Origin: Pseudomonas entomophila
GTDB taxonomy: Bacteria > Pseudomonadota > Gammaproteobacteria > Pseudomonadales > Pseudomonadaceae
Direction: 5' to 3'
Assembly (NCBI RefSeq): GCF_018417595.1
Contig: NZ_CP070982.1
Span: 2,567,501 to 2,631,500, forward strand
Length of the DNA: 64,000 bases
Position 1 is the first letter of the stretch. The number at the start of each line of letters is the position of its first letter. A program made the position numbers and the translations under genes. Shown piece by piece: positions 9,107 through 17,241 of this stretch. The notes under the pieces are model-generated. The model searched no databases. It saw only the letters and a list, made by a program, of their open reading frames with translations, and was not told where the DNA came from.

Positions 9107-9344
9107 TGAGAACACTCCAGATTGAAAGGAACGGTTGCGCAGGCGGGTTGACGTTTGATCAACGGGCATCAGGAAACAGGCCTGCTTGCTACTGCGCTAA
9201 ACCCAGGAAAGGGACATGGAGCGCCACGGTGCCTCCTGGTTCTTTTTGTTCAGGCAGTGAGTTCATGCTAGGTTTGCACTGGCCCTGCGCCAAGGTACGA
9301 ACTGCACCATTTTCCAGCCGATTTTTGAGTGATTTGCACCGCCC

Positions 9345-10598
9345 ATGACCAGCACGCCATCGCCCTGGCCACGCCCCTCGGAAGCCGTTCGCGAGCTTAT
9401 GCGCAAAGGCGCCGAACTCGCTCAGGCGCTGCCCCCTGAGTGGGTCGAGCGGCTGAACCAGTCACTGTTCTCTTCACCCGAAGATGCCAGGTTGCTGGAG
9501 GACCCGGTCATCCTCGCGTCGTGCCGGCGCGCCAACCGAGCAGAGTTGCTGCATTGGGCCAATGCCAACCTGCAGCGCCCTGGTGAGCCGGTGGAGCCCT
9601 ACGTGTCTGCTGACATGGTGGACACGGCCAGGGAGCTCGCCCGCAGGGGGCTGTCCGAGCTGCTGATGAATGTTGCAAGGTCGACACAGAACGCAGCCTG
9701 GGACCTGTGGATGAAGATGGCCTTCAGCCTGACGCAGGATCCCGTGGTGCTCGAGGAATTCCTGAAGGTCTCGTCGCGTTCGATCTCGGAATTCATCGAC
9801 AGCAACATGCGTGTGGTGACGCAGATCATCCTCGAAGAAAAGAACGCCCAGACCCATGATGATCCTGTCGATAAACGCAGCCTGGTCAGCCGGCTGCTCG
9901 ATGGCAGGGATGTGGACGCGGAGCAGTTCGGCAGGCGACTGGGCTACAGCCTTGCGCAGAGACACCATGCCTGCCTCATCTGGAGCGAAACCCCGGACGC
10001 CGAGATTCGCCCCCTGGAAGATATGGCGCGTGCCCTGGCGCAGCTCACGGGCACGGTAGCGCCCCTGATCGTATTTGCGGGCCCTGCGACCCTGTGGGCC
10101 TGGAGCAATGCGGCAAAGCCGCTGGACCTGAACCTGCTGCAAGGCGTCGCTCGACAATTTCCCAAGATTCGCGCGGCAATCGGTTCGGCGGGCGCGGGGA
10201 TGAATGGCTTCCGGCGCTCGCACCTAGAAGCCTTGACCACCCAGCGGGTGATGGGCCGCTTGGCGGGTTCACCCGCCGTTGCCACGATCGATCAGGTGAG
10301 GATGGTGTCGTTGATGACCCAGGATGTCCGCGCGGCCAGGCAGTTCGTCTTGAGCACCTTGGGGCGTCTGGCGACCGAACCCACGGTGCTTCAGCATTCG
10401 TTGCACGCCTTCCTGGCCAATGGCTGCAGCATCACCCAGACCGCCGAGGTGCTGGGTACCCATCGAAATACCTTGCTGCGCCGGCTGGAGCGCGCCCAGG
10501 ACCTGCTGCCTGTCCCGCTTGCCGATCATCGCATCCAGATCGCCGCCGCTCTTGAGCTGGTGATCTGGAGTACGCCGCTCGATGGCGACGAGCAATAG
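9345..10598 (+). CDS. PucR/CdaR-type helix-turn-helix regulator
   Basis: 417 aa. The C-terminal 60 residues form the PucR-family helix-turn-helix: 'FLANGCSITQTAEVLGTHRN' followed by 'TLLRRLERAQDLL'. The N-terminal two-thirds is a helical sensor region with no motif I can name. The divergent oxygenase gene is 238 bp away, giving a shared promoter region and a likely target; the envelope operon is another candidate. The inducer is unknown. Confidence 0.8.
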   Translation: MTSTPSPWPRPSEAVRELMRKGAELAQALPPEWVERLNQSLFSSPEDARLLEDPVILASCRRANRAELLHWANANLQRPGEPVEPYVSADMVDTARELARRGLSELLMNVARSTQNAAWDLWMKMAFSLTQDPVVLEEFLKVSSRSISEFIDSNMRVVTQIILEEKNAQTHDDPVDKRSLVSRLLDGRDVDAEQFGRRLGYSLAQRHHACLIWSETPDAEIRPLEDMARALAQLTGTVAPLIVFAGPATLWAWSNAAKPLDLNLLQGVARQFPKIRAAIGSAGAGMNGFRRSHLEALTTQRVMGRLAGSPAVATIDQVRMVSLMTQDVRAARQFVLSTLGRLATEPTVLQHSLHAFLANGCSITQTAEVLGTHRNTLLRRLERAQDLLPVPLADHRIQIAAALELVIWSTPLDGDEQ

Positions 10599-10644
10599 CG
10601 GTTATCCCCTTCCTTTGGCGCAATAGCGCTTCACGGCTGTTGCC

Positions 10645-11205
10645 CTACGCGGGCGCCCAACAGGGTGCCCGCGTTGCAATGCCCTGCAAAAACGCGTTCT
10701 CCAGCATCTTTGCACGCTCGCTTGGCGCATGCCCTCGCTGGCGGGCATGGACCATGCCGTGCAACAGCGATAAGAACATCTCGGTCAGCAGCGCCGCGGT
10801 GACATCCGCTCGAAATACACCCTGTCGCTGGCCGCTGAAGAACAACGCATCGAGCCTTTCCAGATAAAACCGCAGGTCGTGCTGCACGCTCATGTGCACA
10901 GGGTAACGGGAAGCCAGGAAGGCGATCAGTTCGCCTTGGGCCAGGTGTTCGCGAATCAGCTGACGCAACGCGGCCAGGGGCTCTGTGGAAGCCAGCGCGC
11001 CGCTGTTGTCGAGGATCTGCATGAGCGTGTTTTTGGCGTGCTGTTCGAGCTGGCTATCGAGGTTTTCTCTCGTCCCGCAGTAACGGTGCAAGGTAGCCCG
11101 GCTGATGCCAGCCAACGCCGCCAGTTCACCCATGGACGCTCTGGGTCGCAAGGCGGCGCCGCCATAGCCTTCTTGCGCGATCACCGCGATCGCCGCCGCC
11201 AGCAA
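10645..11205 (-). CDS. TetR/AcrR family transcriptional regulator
   Basis: The N-terminal helix-turn-helix (GELAALAGISRATLHRYCGT) and a C-terminal ligand domain of about 120 residues identify TetR. Start choice is a problem. The only in-frame start is the TTG at 11205, preceded by AAAAGG. However, upstream codons up to 11262 read LPLARRGRPVRDRDAKRSEL, which looks like a normal basic TetR N-terminus but has no ATG, GTG or TTG before an in-frame TAA at 11263-11265. Either translation starts at TTG 11205 or the original start has been lost by mutation. The gene lies at the left edge of the accessory island. Confidence 0.8.
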   Translation of the reverse strand: MLAAAIAVIAQEGYGGAALRPRASMGELAALAGISRATLHRYCGTRENLDSQLEQHAKNTLMQILDNSGALASTEPLAALRQLIREHLAQGELIAFLASRYPVHMSVQHDLRFYLERLDALFFSGQRQGVFRADVTAALLTEMFLSLLHGMVHARQRGHAPSERAKMLENAFLQGIATRAPCWAPA

Positions 11206-11341
11206 CTCGGACCTTTTGGCGTCGCGATCTCTAACCGGGCGCCCACGACGGGCAAGCGGTAATTAACGCCTCGGCCGCGGCGCCACTGCTTCTACCGCCA
11301 GGGGAACTGAGACGGCAATTCCTAGTAATTATGTATTATTT

Positions 11342-11358
11342 AATACGTTGAACGTATT
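11342..11358. promoter_or_regulatory. Palindromic operator candidate before the KfrA-like gene
   Basis: AATACGTT-G-AACGTATT is a perfect 8-bp inverted repeat around a single G, in an AT-rich stretch 73 bp before the KfrA-like start. Plasmid KfrA proteins bind palindromes in their own promoters and repress themselves, so an autoregulatory site is likely (inference). Confidence 0.5.
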
Positions 11359-11430
11359 ATTTATTAGTTTTTGTCGAGATTAGATCGGATAAGATTCAAT
11401 TATCAGACCTAAGGCAGCGGAGGACAGGGC

Positions 11431-12423
11431 ATGGCAGTAGGCGTACCGGAAAACCACGTATTCGCTGCAGCGGATGCGGTCTTAGCCCGCGGTGAACGGC
11501 CGACGGTGGAACGGGTGCGCCTGGAACTGGGTCGAGGCAGTCCGGCGCGGGTCGGTGCCTTGCTCGACCAATGGTGGGAGCAACTGGCGGAGCGCTTGCG
11601 CGGCGAAACGCGCTTGCCGGACCTGCCAGCGGAGCTGGCGCAAGCCTTCGTGGCAATTTGGCAGCAGGCCATCACTTTGGCCCAGGGCGTGGCTGAACAG
11701 GGGCTGGCCAGTCAGCGGCAGGTGCTCACGGAAGAGCGGGAAGCGCTGGTCGCGTTGGAAGCCCGCGCCCGTCTGGACGTTGCCCAAGCACGCCAGCAGA
11801 CGGGAGAGGCGGTGAGTGCGCGACAACGCGCAGAAACCCGTCTGGCTGACTTGGAGCAACTGCTAGCCCAGCGACTAGCGCAGATCGATGATCTGCGTGG
11901 CCAACGCGACGAGCTGTTGGCTCAGCGCAACGAGGCGCGCGGACAGGTCGTAAACCTCCAGCAGCAGGTTCACGACGCCCGGGTGCAAGCGGAGCAGGCG
12001 CGTGAAGAGCAGCAGCGCTACACCCGCGAGGTTGAAGATCGCGCTTATCGGGAAATTGACCGTACCCGGGAAGAGAACAAAGGCTTGACGCTGCAGTTGA
12101 CGGAGAGCAGCGGCAAACTGCAGGTGATGCAGCAAGCTTTGACGACGAGCCAAGGGGAATTGAGTGCAGCGCGTGAGCAACGCAGCAGCGCCGAGCGGCT
12201 ATCGCGGACCGCAATTGAGCAGTTGGAGCAGGTACGGACGACCTCGCTGCAGCTGGATGAGCAGCGGCAAGTCCTGCAGGAGCGAGTGCAAGTCCTGTAC
12301 GGCGAGTTGGCTGATGCACAGCGCAGCGCGGTGGCGCAGCAAGCGCGCGCCGACACCCTGGAGACGCAGCTCTCGCAGTTGCGGCAGACATTGCAAAGTA
12401 AGCATCAGCGCACTCGACCCTGA
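11431..12423 (+). CDS. KfrA-like DNA-binding coiled-coil protein
   Basis: 330 aa. Residues about 5-55 form the KfrA N-terminal DNA-binding domain: 'AAADAVLARGERPTVERVRL' followed by a 'GRGSPARVGALLDQWWEQL' helix. The rest, to residue about 325, is a long Gln/Arg/Glu-rich coiled coil with heptads and few prolines. The ATG at 11431 follows GGAGG. KfrA proteins are plasmid transcriptional autoregulators with nucleoid- or partition-related roles; chromosomal copies often mark islands. It is followed 81 bp later by a KAP NTPase gene on the same strand, suggesting a pair. Confidence 0.8.
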   Translation: MAVGVPENHVFAAADAVLARGERPTVERVRLELGRGSPARVGALLDQWWEQLAERLRGETRLPDLPAELAQAFVAIWQQAITLAQGVAEQGLASQRQVLTEEREALVALEARARLDVAQARQQTGEAVSARQRAETRLADLEQLLAQRLAQIDDLRGQRDELLAQRNEARGQVVNLQQQVHDARVQAEQAREEQQRYTREVEDRAYREIDRTREENKGLTLQLTESSGKLQVMQQALTTSQGELSAAREQRSSAERLSRTAIEQLEQVRTTSLQLDEQRQVLQERVQVLYGELADAQRSAVAQQARADTLETQLSQLRQTLQSKHQRTRP

Positions 12424-12504
12424 GGCGCCGACTGCCGACCTACCCCGTCCGCGGCTCGCAGATGCTGTGCGTCGTTCCATGCCACCTTGTTCCAGGAGCT
12501 GTTG

Positions 12505-14775
12505 ATGAACCACGATAACCTGCAGTTTGCCCACGATAGGCCGATCGCTCGGCAACAAGACGACCGGCTGGATCGAGCCGACTTTGCTCAACGCCTGGCA
12601 TGGGCTGTCAGCTCCTGGAAGAACCAGGAAAGCCTGGTCATTAGCCTTACCGGCAGTTGGGGAAGCGGCAAAAGCTCGATTAAAAACATGACTCTAGAGC
12701 AGTTGGCGAGCATTCAAGGTTGTCAGGTGATCGAGTTCAACCCCTGGCAGTGGGCCGGCCAGGACAAGCTAAGTAGTGCCTTCTTCGAGGAGATCTCTCG
12801 GGCAGTTCAGCGCCAGGACTCAAGCAAGGATGACAAGCAACTTGCCAAAGTGCTTCGGCGCTATGAGCAGCGCCTGAACGCGGGCGTCAGTGTCCTCAGC
12901 CATACCGCCAAATGGGCGCCGATCCTGCTCGGCTCGGCCGTGATGACCACCGCCCTGGGCAGCATTGCGCAAGGCACTACTGCACAGGTGACCATTTGGA
13001 CGCTCAGTGCGGCCAGCTGGCTGGGGAGTATCGCCCCATGGCTGAAACAAGGGGCTGAATGGTGTCTCAAAAAGGCGAACATCCTTGATCAGCAGGCCAA
13101 GGACAACGAGATGACCCTCCAGCAGATTCGCGCAGAACTGCAACAGTTGCTCAGCAAGCGCCAGCAACCGCTGTTGATTGTCCTCGATGACCTGGACCGG
13201 CTGTCCACCGAGCAGCTGAAAGATATGTTCCAATTGGTCAAGGCGCACATGGATTTCGCCAATGTGGTGTTCCTCTTGTTGTTCCAGCGTGACACGGTCG
13301 AGCAAGGCCTTGCCCGTGCAGGGTTCGACGGCGCGGATTACCTGGAGAAAATCATCCAGGTACCGTTCAGCGTACCGGCGATCTCGACCAATCAGCTGGA
13401 GGAGATCCTGCTCAGCAGGTTGAATGACATCCTAGCCAGTGAACCGCAACTGCAACAACGCTTCGACAAGGCGTATTGGGGGCAGGTGTTCCAGCGCGGG
13501 ATGCGCCCTTTTTTTGGCAACTTGCGCCATGTCTATCGCTACGCTTCCACCTTGGCGTTTCATTGCCGGCTGCTTCGTGGTACCGAGGTGGCGGAGATCA
13601 ATGCGGTCGATTTGTTTGCCCTGGAGTGCCTGCGGATCTTCGCACCGGAAACCTACGCAGCGATGCCGCGCTACAAAATACTGCTCACCGGCAGCGAGCC
13701 CTACGCTCGACAGGATGAAGCGCAACGCAACCGTATTATTGAGGTCATTGACCAACTGGTGAAGCTTGCCCCGGAGGTTCATCAGCCGGCCACACGCCAG
13801 TTGCTCCAGGAAATGTTCCCGACCCTGGACTGGGTGTTCACTCGAACGCAGCACGATCAACCCATCCAGCTCCGCTGGCTCATCGACTCGCGGGTCTGCT
13901 GCGAGGAAGTGTTTGATCGCTATTTCGAACTGTCGATTCCCACGCAGGAGCTTCCTAACTCGCTGTTGCACGAGTTCGCCCGGCGGATCACCGAGCCAGA
14001 GGACTTCGCCAGCTTACTGTGCACATTCGAAGATCACCGACAGGCGGGAATTCTGCAGCGCTTGCTGGGCCTTGTGGACGAGTTCCCGCTCGATCAGTCA
14101 CCGGCCGTAGTGCAATCTTTGCTACGGGCCGGTGAGCAAGTGGGCCGGCGCATGTCGCACACCCACTGGTCGCCGCGCGAGCAAGTCGTACGCTTGCTGC
14201 GGCTGTTCCTGAAGCGCCACGCGCAAGAGAGTACGCGCAGCCAGCTGGTTGTCGAGGCGTTTCACGCAGTGCCCAGCCTGCCCGTGGCCGACCAATTGCT
14301 CGCCGCAGACTATGCGCTGCGCCGCAGAGGCGATATCGGCATGTTCGACGATGCGGGGCTGGAGCAACTGAAAAACTTGTACCTGGGTACCGTACGCCAG
14401 GTGGCAAGTGCAGACCCTGATGCGTTTCTGGGTGACGAAGACCTATCTTCCTATCTCACGGACCTCAACCGCTACGGCACCGGCGGCGATGAGGGGCGCG
14501 GCTGGGTGGAGCAGCACGTCAACTCACCGAGCCGATTCCTCCAGTTCGCACGGGGATTTACCAGTTTTCAAAGCTCGTACACCGGCGGCAATACGACTTA
14601 TACGGCCTACATTTCGCCAAGTACCTTGGAATACATGATGGGGCTCAGTCGCTGCGCTGAGTGGGTTGAGCGGTTGGAATCGATGGGATTGGGTGACGAC
14701 GATTCGGAAACGCTAGCGCTGGTCAAGGACGCTTTGTCGCGTCATGCACAAAGTGAGGCCACCATACAAGAGTGA
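12505..14775 (+). CDS. KAP-family P-loop NTPase
   Basis: About 756 aa from the ATG at 12505 (CAGGAG at 12492-12497); the longer ATG at 12487 lacks a ribosome site. Walker A is GSWGSGKSS at residues 50-58. Two hydrophobic segments follow (AVMTTALGSIAQG and WTLSAASWLGSIAPWL), then Walker B LLIVLDDLDRLS near residue 230. Membrane helices inserted between the Walker motifs are the hallmark of the KAP family. The C-terminal 350 residues are helical with no named domain. KAP NTPases include PifA of plasmid F, which excludes phage T7, and QatA of the Qatuor antiphage system. No QatB, QatC or QatD gene is adjacent, so a KfrA-KAP defence or plasmid-maintenance unit is an inference. Confidence 0.82.
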   Translation: MNHDNLQFAHDRPIARQQDDRLDRADFAQRLAWAVSSWKNQESLVISLTGSWGSGKSSIKNMTLEQLASIQGCQVIEFNPWQWAGQDKLSSAFFEEISRAVQRQDSSKDDKQLAKVLRRYEQRLNAGVSVLSHTAKWAPILLGSAVMTTALGSIAQGTTAQVTIWTLSAASWLGSIAPWLKQGAEWCLKKANILDQQAKDNEMTLQQIRAELQQLLSKRQQPLLIVLDDLDRLSTEQLKDMFQLVKAHMDFANVVFLLLFQRDTVEQGLARAGFDGADYLEKIIQVPFSVPAISTNQLEEILLSRLNDILASEPQLQQRFDKAYWGQVFQRGMRPFFGNLRHVYRYASTLAFHCRLLRGTEVAEINAVDLFALECLRIFAPETYAAMPRYKILLTGSEPYARQDEAQRNRIIEVIDQLVKLAPEVHQPATRQLLQEMFPTLDWVFTRTQHDQPIQLRWLIDSRVCCEEVFDRYFELSIPTQELPNSLLHEFARRITEPEDFASLLCTFEDHRQAGILQRLLGLVDEFPLDQSPAVVQSLLRAGEQVGRRMSHTHWSPREQVVRLLRLFLKRHAQESTRSQLVVEAFHAVPSLPVADQLLAADYALRRRGDIGMFDDAGLEQLKNLYLGTVRQVASADPDAFLGDEDLSSYLTDLNRYGTGGDEGRGWVEQHVNSPSRFLQFARGFTSFQSSYTGGNTTYTAYISPSTLEYMMGLSRCAEWVERLESMGLGDDDSETLALVKDALSRHAQSEATIQE

Positions 14776-15411
14776 CGCGCACAGGACGGGAGAAGCTGGC
14801 AAGGTCGGTAAGGCCAGTCATTGTTGGCGTGTGTGGTGAGCGAGACCATCAGTGCTCCCGCAAATGATTGAGGTATGACCGACTGTTCAACTTAGCGTGA
14901 TGATGTAGCGCGCATGGCGGGGCCTCACCGATTACCTCCCACGCGCCCTGCATCGGCCGGAGCGGGTCAGCGAAGCCAACCGCGTGGTCAGGGCCATGGG
15001 TTATATGCCCAATCAGCCGGCTGGTGGCCATCCTGCTGCCAACCATCATCAATTCCATCTTCACCACAGCTGTGCAAGCTATCATGGATCGCTTCACGGA
15101 AGCTCGCTACTGGCAGTCGTGCTCGGTGGCGTGTCAATCACGGCGATGTCCGGATGCGTCGGATTTTAGTGGCTTCGCCATGATGGCGAGCGGCTGGCTA
15201 TGGGCTTTTTCGCCTCCATGCCCGGAGGCGCTGCGAAAAGGGTACTGTACTGATTTGCGCGTGAGGTGGATTCCGGTCTCCTTCGCCGAGCAGCCTGAAT
15301 GGGCCCTCACCGAGCGCGCAATGGAAATACATACTATGGCGTTGAGATTTGCCGGTAATGTGGTGATTGTGTCCTTTCAGCCTGAGACGCTGCTCTGTTC
15401 AGGAGAACGAT
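14776..15411. other. Degenerate spacer, 636 bp, inside the island
   Basis: No intact gene is visible. A LacI-type regulator remnant lies at about 14909-15140. The remainder shows only short frames without ribosome sites. The region ends at a small gene at 15412 that has a good ribosome site. Confidence 0.5.
14909..15140 (+). pseudogene. Remnant of a LacI/GntR-type transcriptional regulator
   Basis: One forward frame reads 'RPERVSEANRVVRAMGYMPN' then QPAG, the end of a LacI helix-turn-helix domain and hinge. A shifted frame continues LVAILLPTIINSIFTTAVQA then IMDRFTEARY, the start of the LacI periplasmic-binding-like domain. The helix-turn-helix start, about ten residues at the junction, and everything after the first strand-helix unit are missing. 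It is not a copy of the intact gluconate regulator at 37.8 kb, whose sequence differs. Debris of a former gene. Confidence 0.6.
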
Positions 15412-15675
15412 ATGCCAAACAAAAAGTGCCTCACCGAACGGGAGATTCGGAGCCTTGAAGACGAGATTCCAGCAGTCGCCGCAGATGCAACTCATGCAGC
15501 CTATCTGCGAGCGATCTCAGCCGGGCATACTGTTATAAAGGTGCAGGGCAATTACCTCGTTGAGTGTAAGGCCGACAGGCCCGCGATGGTTGTCGGCAAC
15601 GCCAAACCACGCCGCAAAGTGAGCGTTGGCCATGCCATTCAGGTCCGCCGGTTAAGCCCCAGTATTAGTGTCTAG
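15412..15675 (+). CDS. Small hypothetical protein, 87 aa
   Basis: It begins MPNKKCLTEREIRSLEDEIP and is rich in charged residues, with a basic C-terminus (KPRRKVSVGHAIQVRRL). AGGAG at 15401-15405 is well placed for the ATG at 15412. There is no signal peptide or membrane segment. The middle (HAAYLRAISAGHTVIKVQGN) suggests a short helix-strand fold. Neighbours on both sides are pseudogene remnants. I do not recognise the family. Confidence 0.5.
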   Translation: MPNKKCLTEREIRSLEDEIPAVAADATHAAYLRAISAGHTVIKVQGNYLVECKADRPAMVVGNAKPRRKVSVGHAIQVRRLSPSISV

Positions 15676-15730
15676 ACTTTATGTTCTTATGAGTTCAAAA
15701 CCGTCGAAAAAATTCATGCCGCGTTAACTG

Positions 15731-16063
15731 TGCGGTGGCCGCGGCGAGCGACCAACGGTGGAGAAGGCAGCACTGCCGGTCGAGCTGCAAGCACGCGTGG
15801 TGTCGGCCACATGGCACTCTCGAATGACTCGATCTCCAATAGAGGGATACGACAGTTGGTCGAAGCATGAACAAATACGTGCCGCTGTAACACGCGCCGG
15901 CATCACTCGTTGGTTGGCAATCGATGACGACCCTAATCACAGTTGGCCAGCCCGCGACTATCGTCTGATACGTTGCGAATCCACCATGGGGCTAGGCAGC
16001 GAAGCTACTCAGCTGGAGTTGCGTGCCAAGTTGCAGGCGCTGGTAGACACCTCTGATGGCTAG
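15731..16063 (+). pseudogene. C-terminal fragment of a HAD-domain protein
   Basis: The open frame from about 15731 (GTG at 15758) encodes about 100 aa. The region WSKHEQIRAAVTRAGITRWL, then AIDDDPNHSW, then 'YRLIRCESTMGLG', matches the C-terminal half of the HAD-like domain in 'Swiss army knife' RNA-repair-associated proteins, where the final Asp pair binds metal. The N-terminal half with the nucleophile Asp is absent: the frame is stopped by TAA at 15725-15727. No ribosome site precedes the GTG. A truncated leftover is likelier than a functional small protein. Confidence 0.5.
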
Positions 16064-16081
16064 TACTGACGACCACCAGTG

Positions 16082-16408
16082 CGGGAAGATATCACCCGAT
16101 TGATCCGGGATAACGAGAGGATCATTGCCGAGAATCGCCAACAGGCGAAAGAGGCCTCGCAACATCGCGAGGCCCTCGAACGTCTGCAGGGTGATTTGGG
16201 CATTGCCCATGCCGCTACTGCCCGTGCGGAGGGTGCCTAGGAAGTGCTCGCAAGCCAGCTAGAAGCGATATTTAGAGGCTCGTGGCGCTCAGTGAGGTCG
16301 CAGCTGCGAAGCTGAGGGCGGAGGGTATGGCACACAAGCTCGTCAGCTCAGAAGCAGAACATACAGCGTTGCGTGCATCGAGTGGGGTGGATGATCCAGA
16401 GGCGTAGC
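16082..16408 (+). pseudogene. Broken coiled-coil protein remnant
   Basis: One frame reads REDITRLIRDNERIIAENRQ, then QAKEASQHREALERLQGDLG, ending at TAG 16238-16240. A neighbouring frame then gives LVALSEVAAAKLRAEGMAHK with a Ser/Ala/Glu-rich tail to 16408. Together they look like the C-terminal coiled coil of a KfrA-like or related protein, broken by a stop and a frameshift. No start or DNA-binding domain remains. Confidence 0.4.
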
Positions 16409-16762
16409 GCTGAGAACCTTTAACCAGTAGTGCAGTATGGAATACATTTGTACTCCACCAGGATTCGTAGCGCGCGATCCGAGCCTGGTGGCATCCATGC
16501 GAAACCAGCGCTTGTCATACCTTCAAATTTCAGGCGTATGAGTACCTGCAAATCGCCACCGCAGGTGAAGACGTCGCCCAGACCACAAGCCGAAAGTAAG
16601 CACCGCAACGACTAAAGCATGGGGCGTGAAGGGTATTATTGAGTCTCGGGGCTGCGAAGGAACGCAACATACTGGCCCAAAGGTGCTCAGCAGGTACGAA
16701 CATGACGAATCGCTCAGTTCTCCGTAATATGTTGGCACATCGCCATACAGGAGTTCAGCGTA
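16409..16762. other. Leader region of the graspetide-like cluster
   Basis: 354 bp without a convincing gene; the short frames on both strands lack ribosome sites and known motifs. AGGAG at 16749-16753 serves the precursor gene at 16763. The promoter is presumably here, but I could not assign -35/-10 or -24/-12 boxes with confidence. Confidence 0.4.
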
Positions 16763-17230
16763 ATGCCTACAGCCTCCATCCCCGCATATAAGGCAGTTTC
16801 ACCCCTGCTCGCAAGAAACGCTGTGCCGAGAACAGGTACCGACAATCTGCCAGGCTATTACTCGACTCAGCACGATATGTGGGTTGTTGAGACACCTAAT
16901 GGTACTCAGCCCATTATTGCTCGTGGAGCGCTGGACGAGCTTCTCACCAAGACGAAAGTCAATAGTGAAGAGGATGACGACTCGTTCGTGACGCTCGAAA
17001 CGCTCACAAAAACATACTCCAAGCCCGAAAGTGACGACGATCTCACCTCCAATGGGCAGGCCTCTCATCTGCTCCAACTGATGACCAAGACTGATACGGT
17101 GATCGAAGAGGATGACCCGGGCGACAGCTACGCCATGCTGGAGCTGATGACCAAAACCGAGGCAGAGCTTGAGCACGATGATCCAGGGGATATGCAATTC
17201 GGCCTCGATGAGCGCTTTTACCTGGATTGA
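16763..17230 (+). CDS. Candidate graspetide (omega-ester/amide RiPP) precursor
   Basis: 155 aa. Residues 1-60 look like a leader, with PGYYSTQHDMWVVETPNG at about 30-47. Residues 60-143 hold four repeats with identical internal spacing: TKT at 62-64, 82-84, 108-110 and 130-132, each followed after four residues by E-x-D-D (EEDD, ESDD, EEDD, EHDD). Repeats 3 and 4 extend to DDPGD. Clustered Thr/Lys followed at fixed distance by Glu/Asp is what ATP-grasp macrocyclases of the microviridin and plesiocin type join as side-chain esters or amides. A short tail (MQFGLDERFYLD) follows the last repeat. The ATP-grasp ligase gene begins 11 bp after the stop. There is no Cys and no signal peptide. Modification is inferred, not seen. 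The fixed register argues against a merely acidic repeat protein. Confidence 0.78.
   Translation: MPTASIPAYKAVSPLLARNAVPRTGTDNLPGYYSTQHDMWVVETPNGTQPIIARGALDELLTKTKVNSEEDDDSFVTLETLTKTYSKPESDDDLTSNGQASHLLQLMTKTDTVIEEDDPGDSYAMLELMTKTEAELEHDDPGDMQFGLDERFYLD
16943..17191 (+). repeat. Four core-peptide repeats in the RiPP precursor
   Basis: Codons 61-143 of the precursor encode four units of consensus (L/M)TKT-x4-E-x-D-D. Unit spacing is 20, 26 and 22 residues between TKT motifs, so the linkers vary while the T-K-T to acid distance does not. Units 3 and 4 are closest to each other (both LMTKT...DDPGD), suggesting a recent duplication. Confidence 0.85.
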
Positions 17231-17241
17231 GGCTTTCCACC

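Noticed and set aside
12505..14775. Qatuor antiphage system
   Set aside because: Only the KAP NTPase is present; no QatB, QatC (QueC-like) or QatD (TatD-like) gene is adjacent.
16733..16753. TGGCAC before the RiPP precursor as a sigma-54 -24 element
   Set aside because: The expected GC at the -12 position is not at the right spacing.
16943..17191. CRISPR-like or DNA-level tandem repeat
   Set aside because: The repetition is at protein level with diverged codons and variable linkers; there are no identical DNA repeats with spacers.
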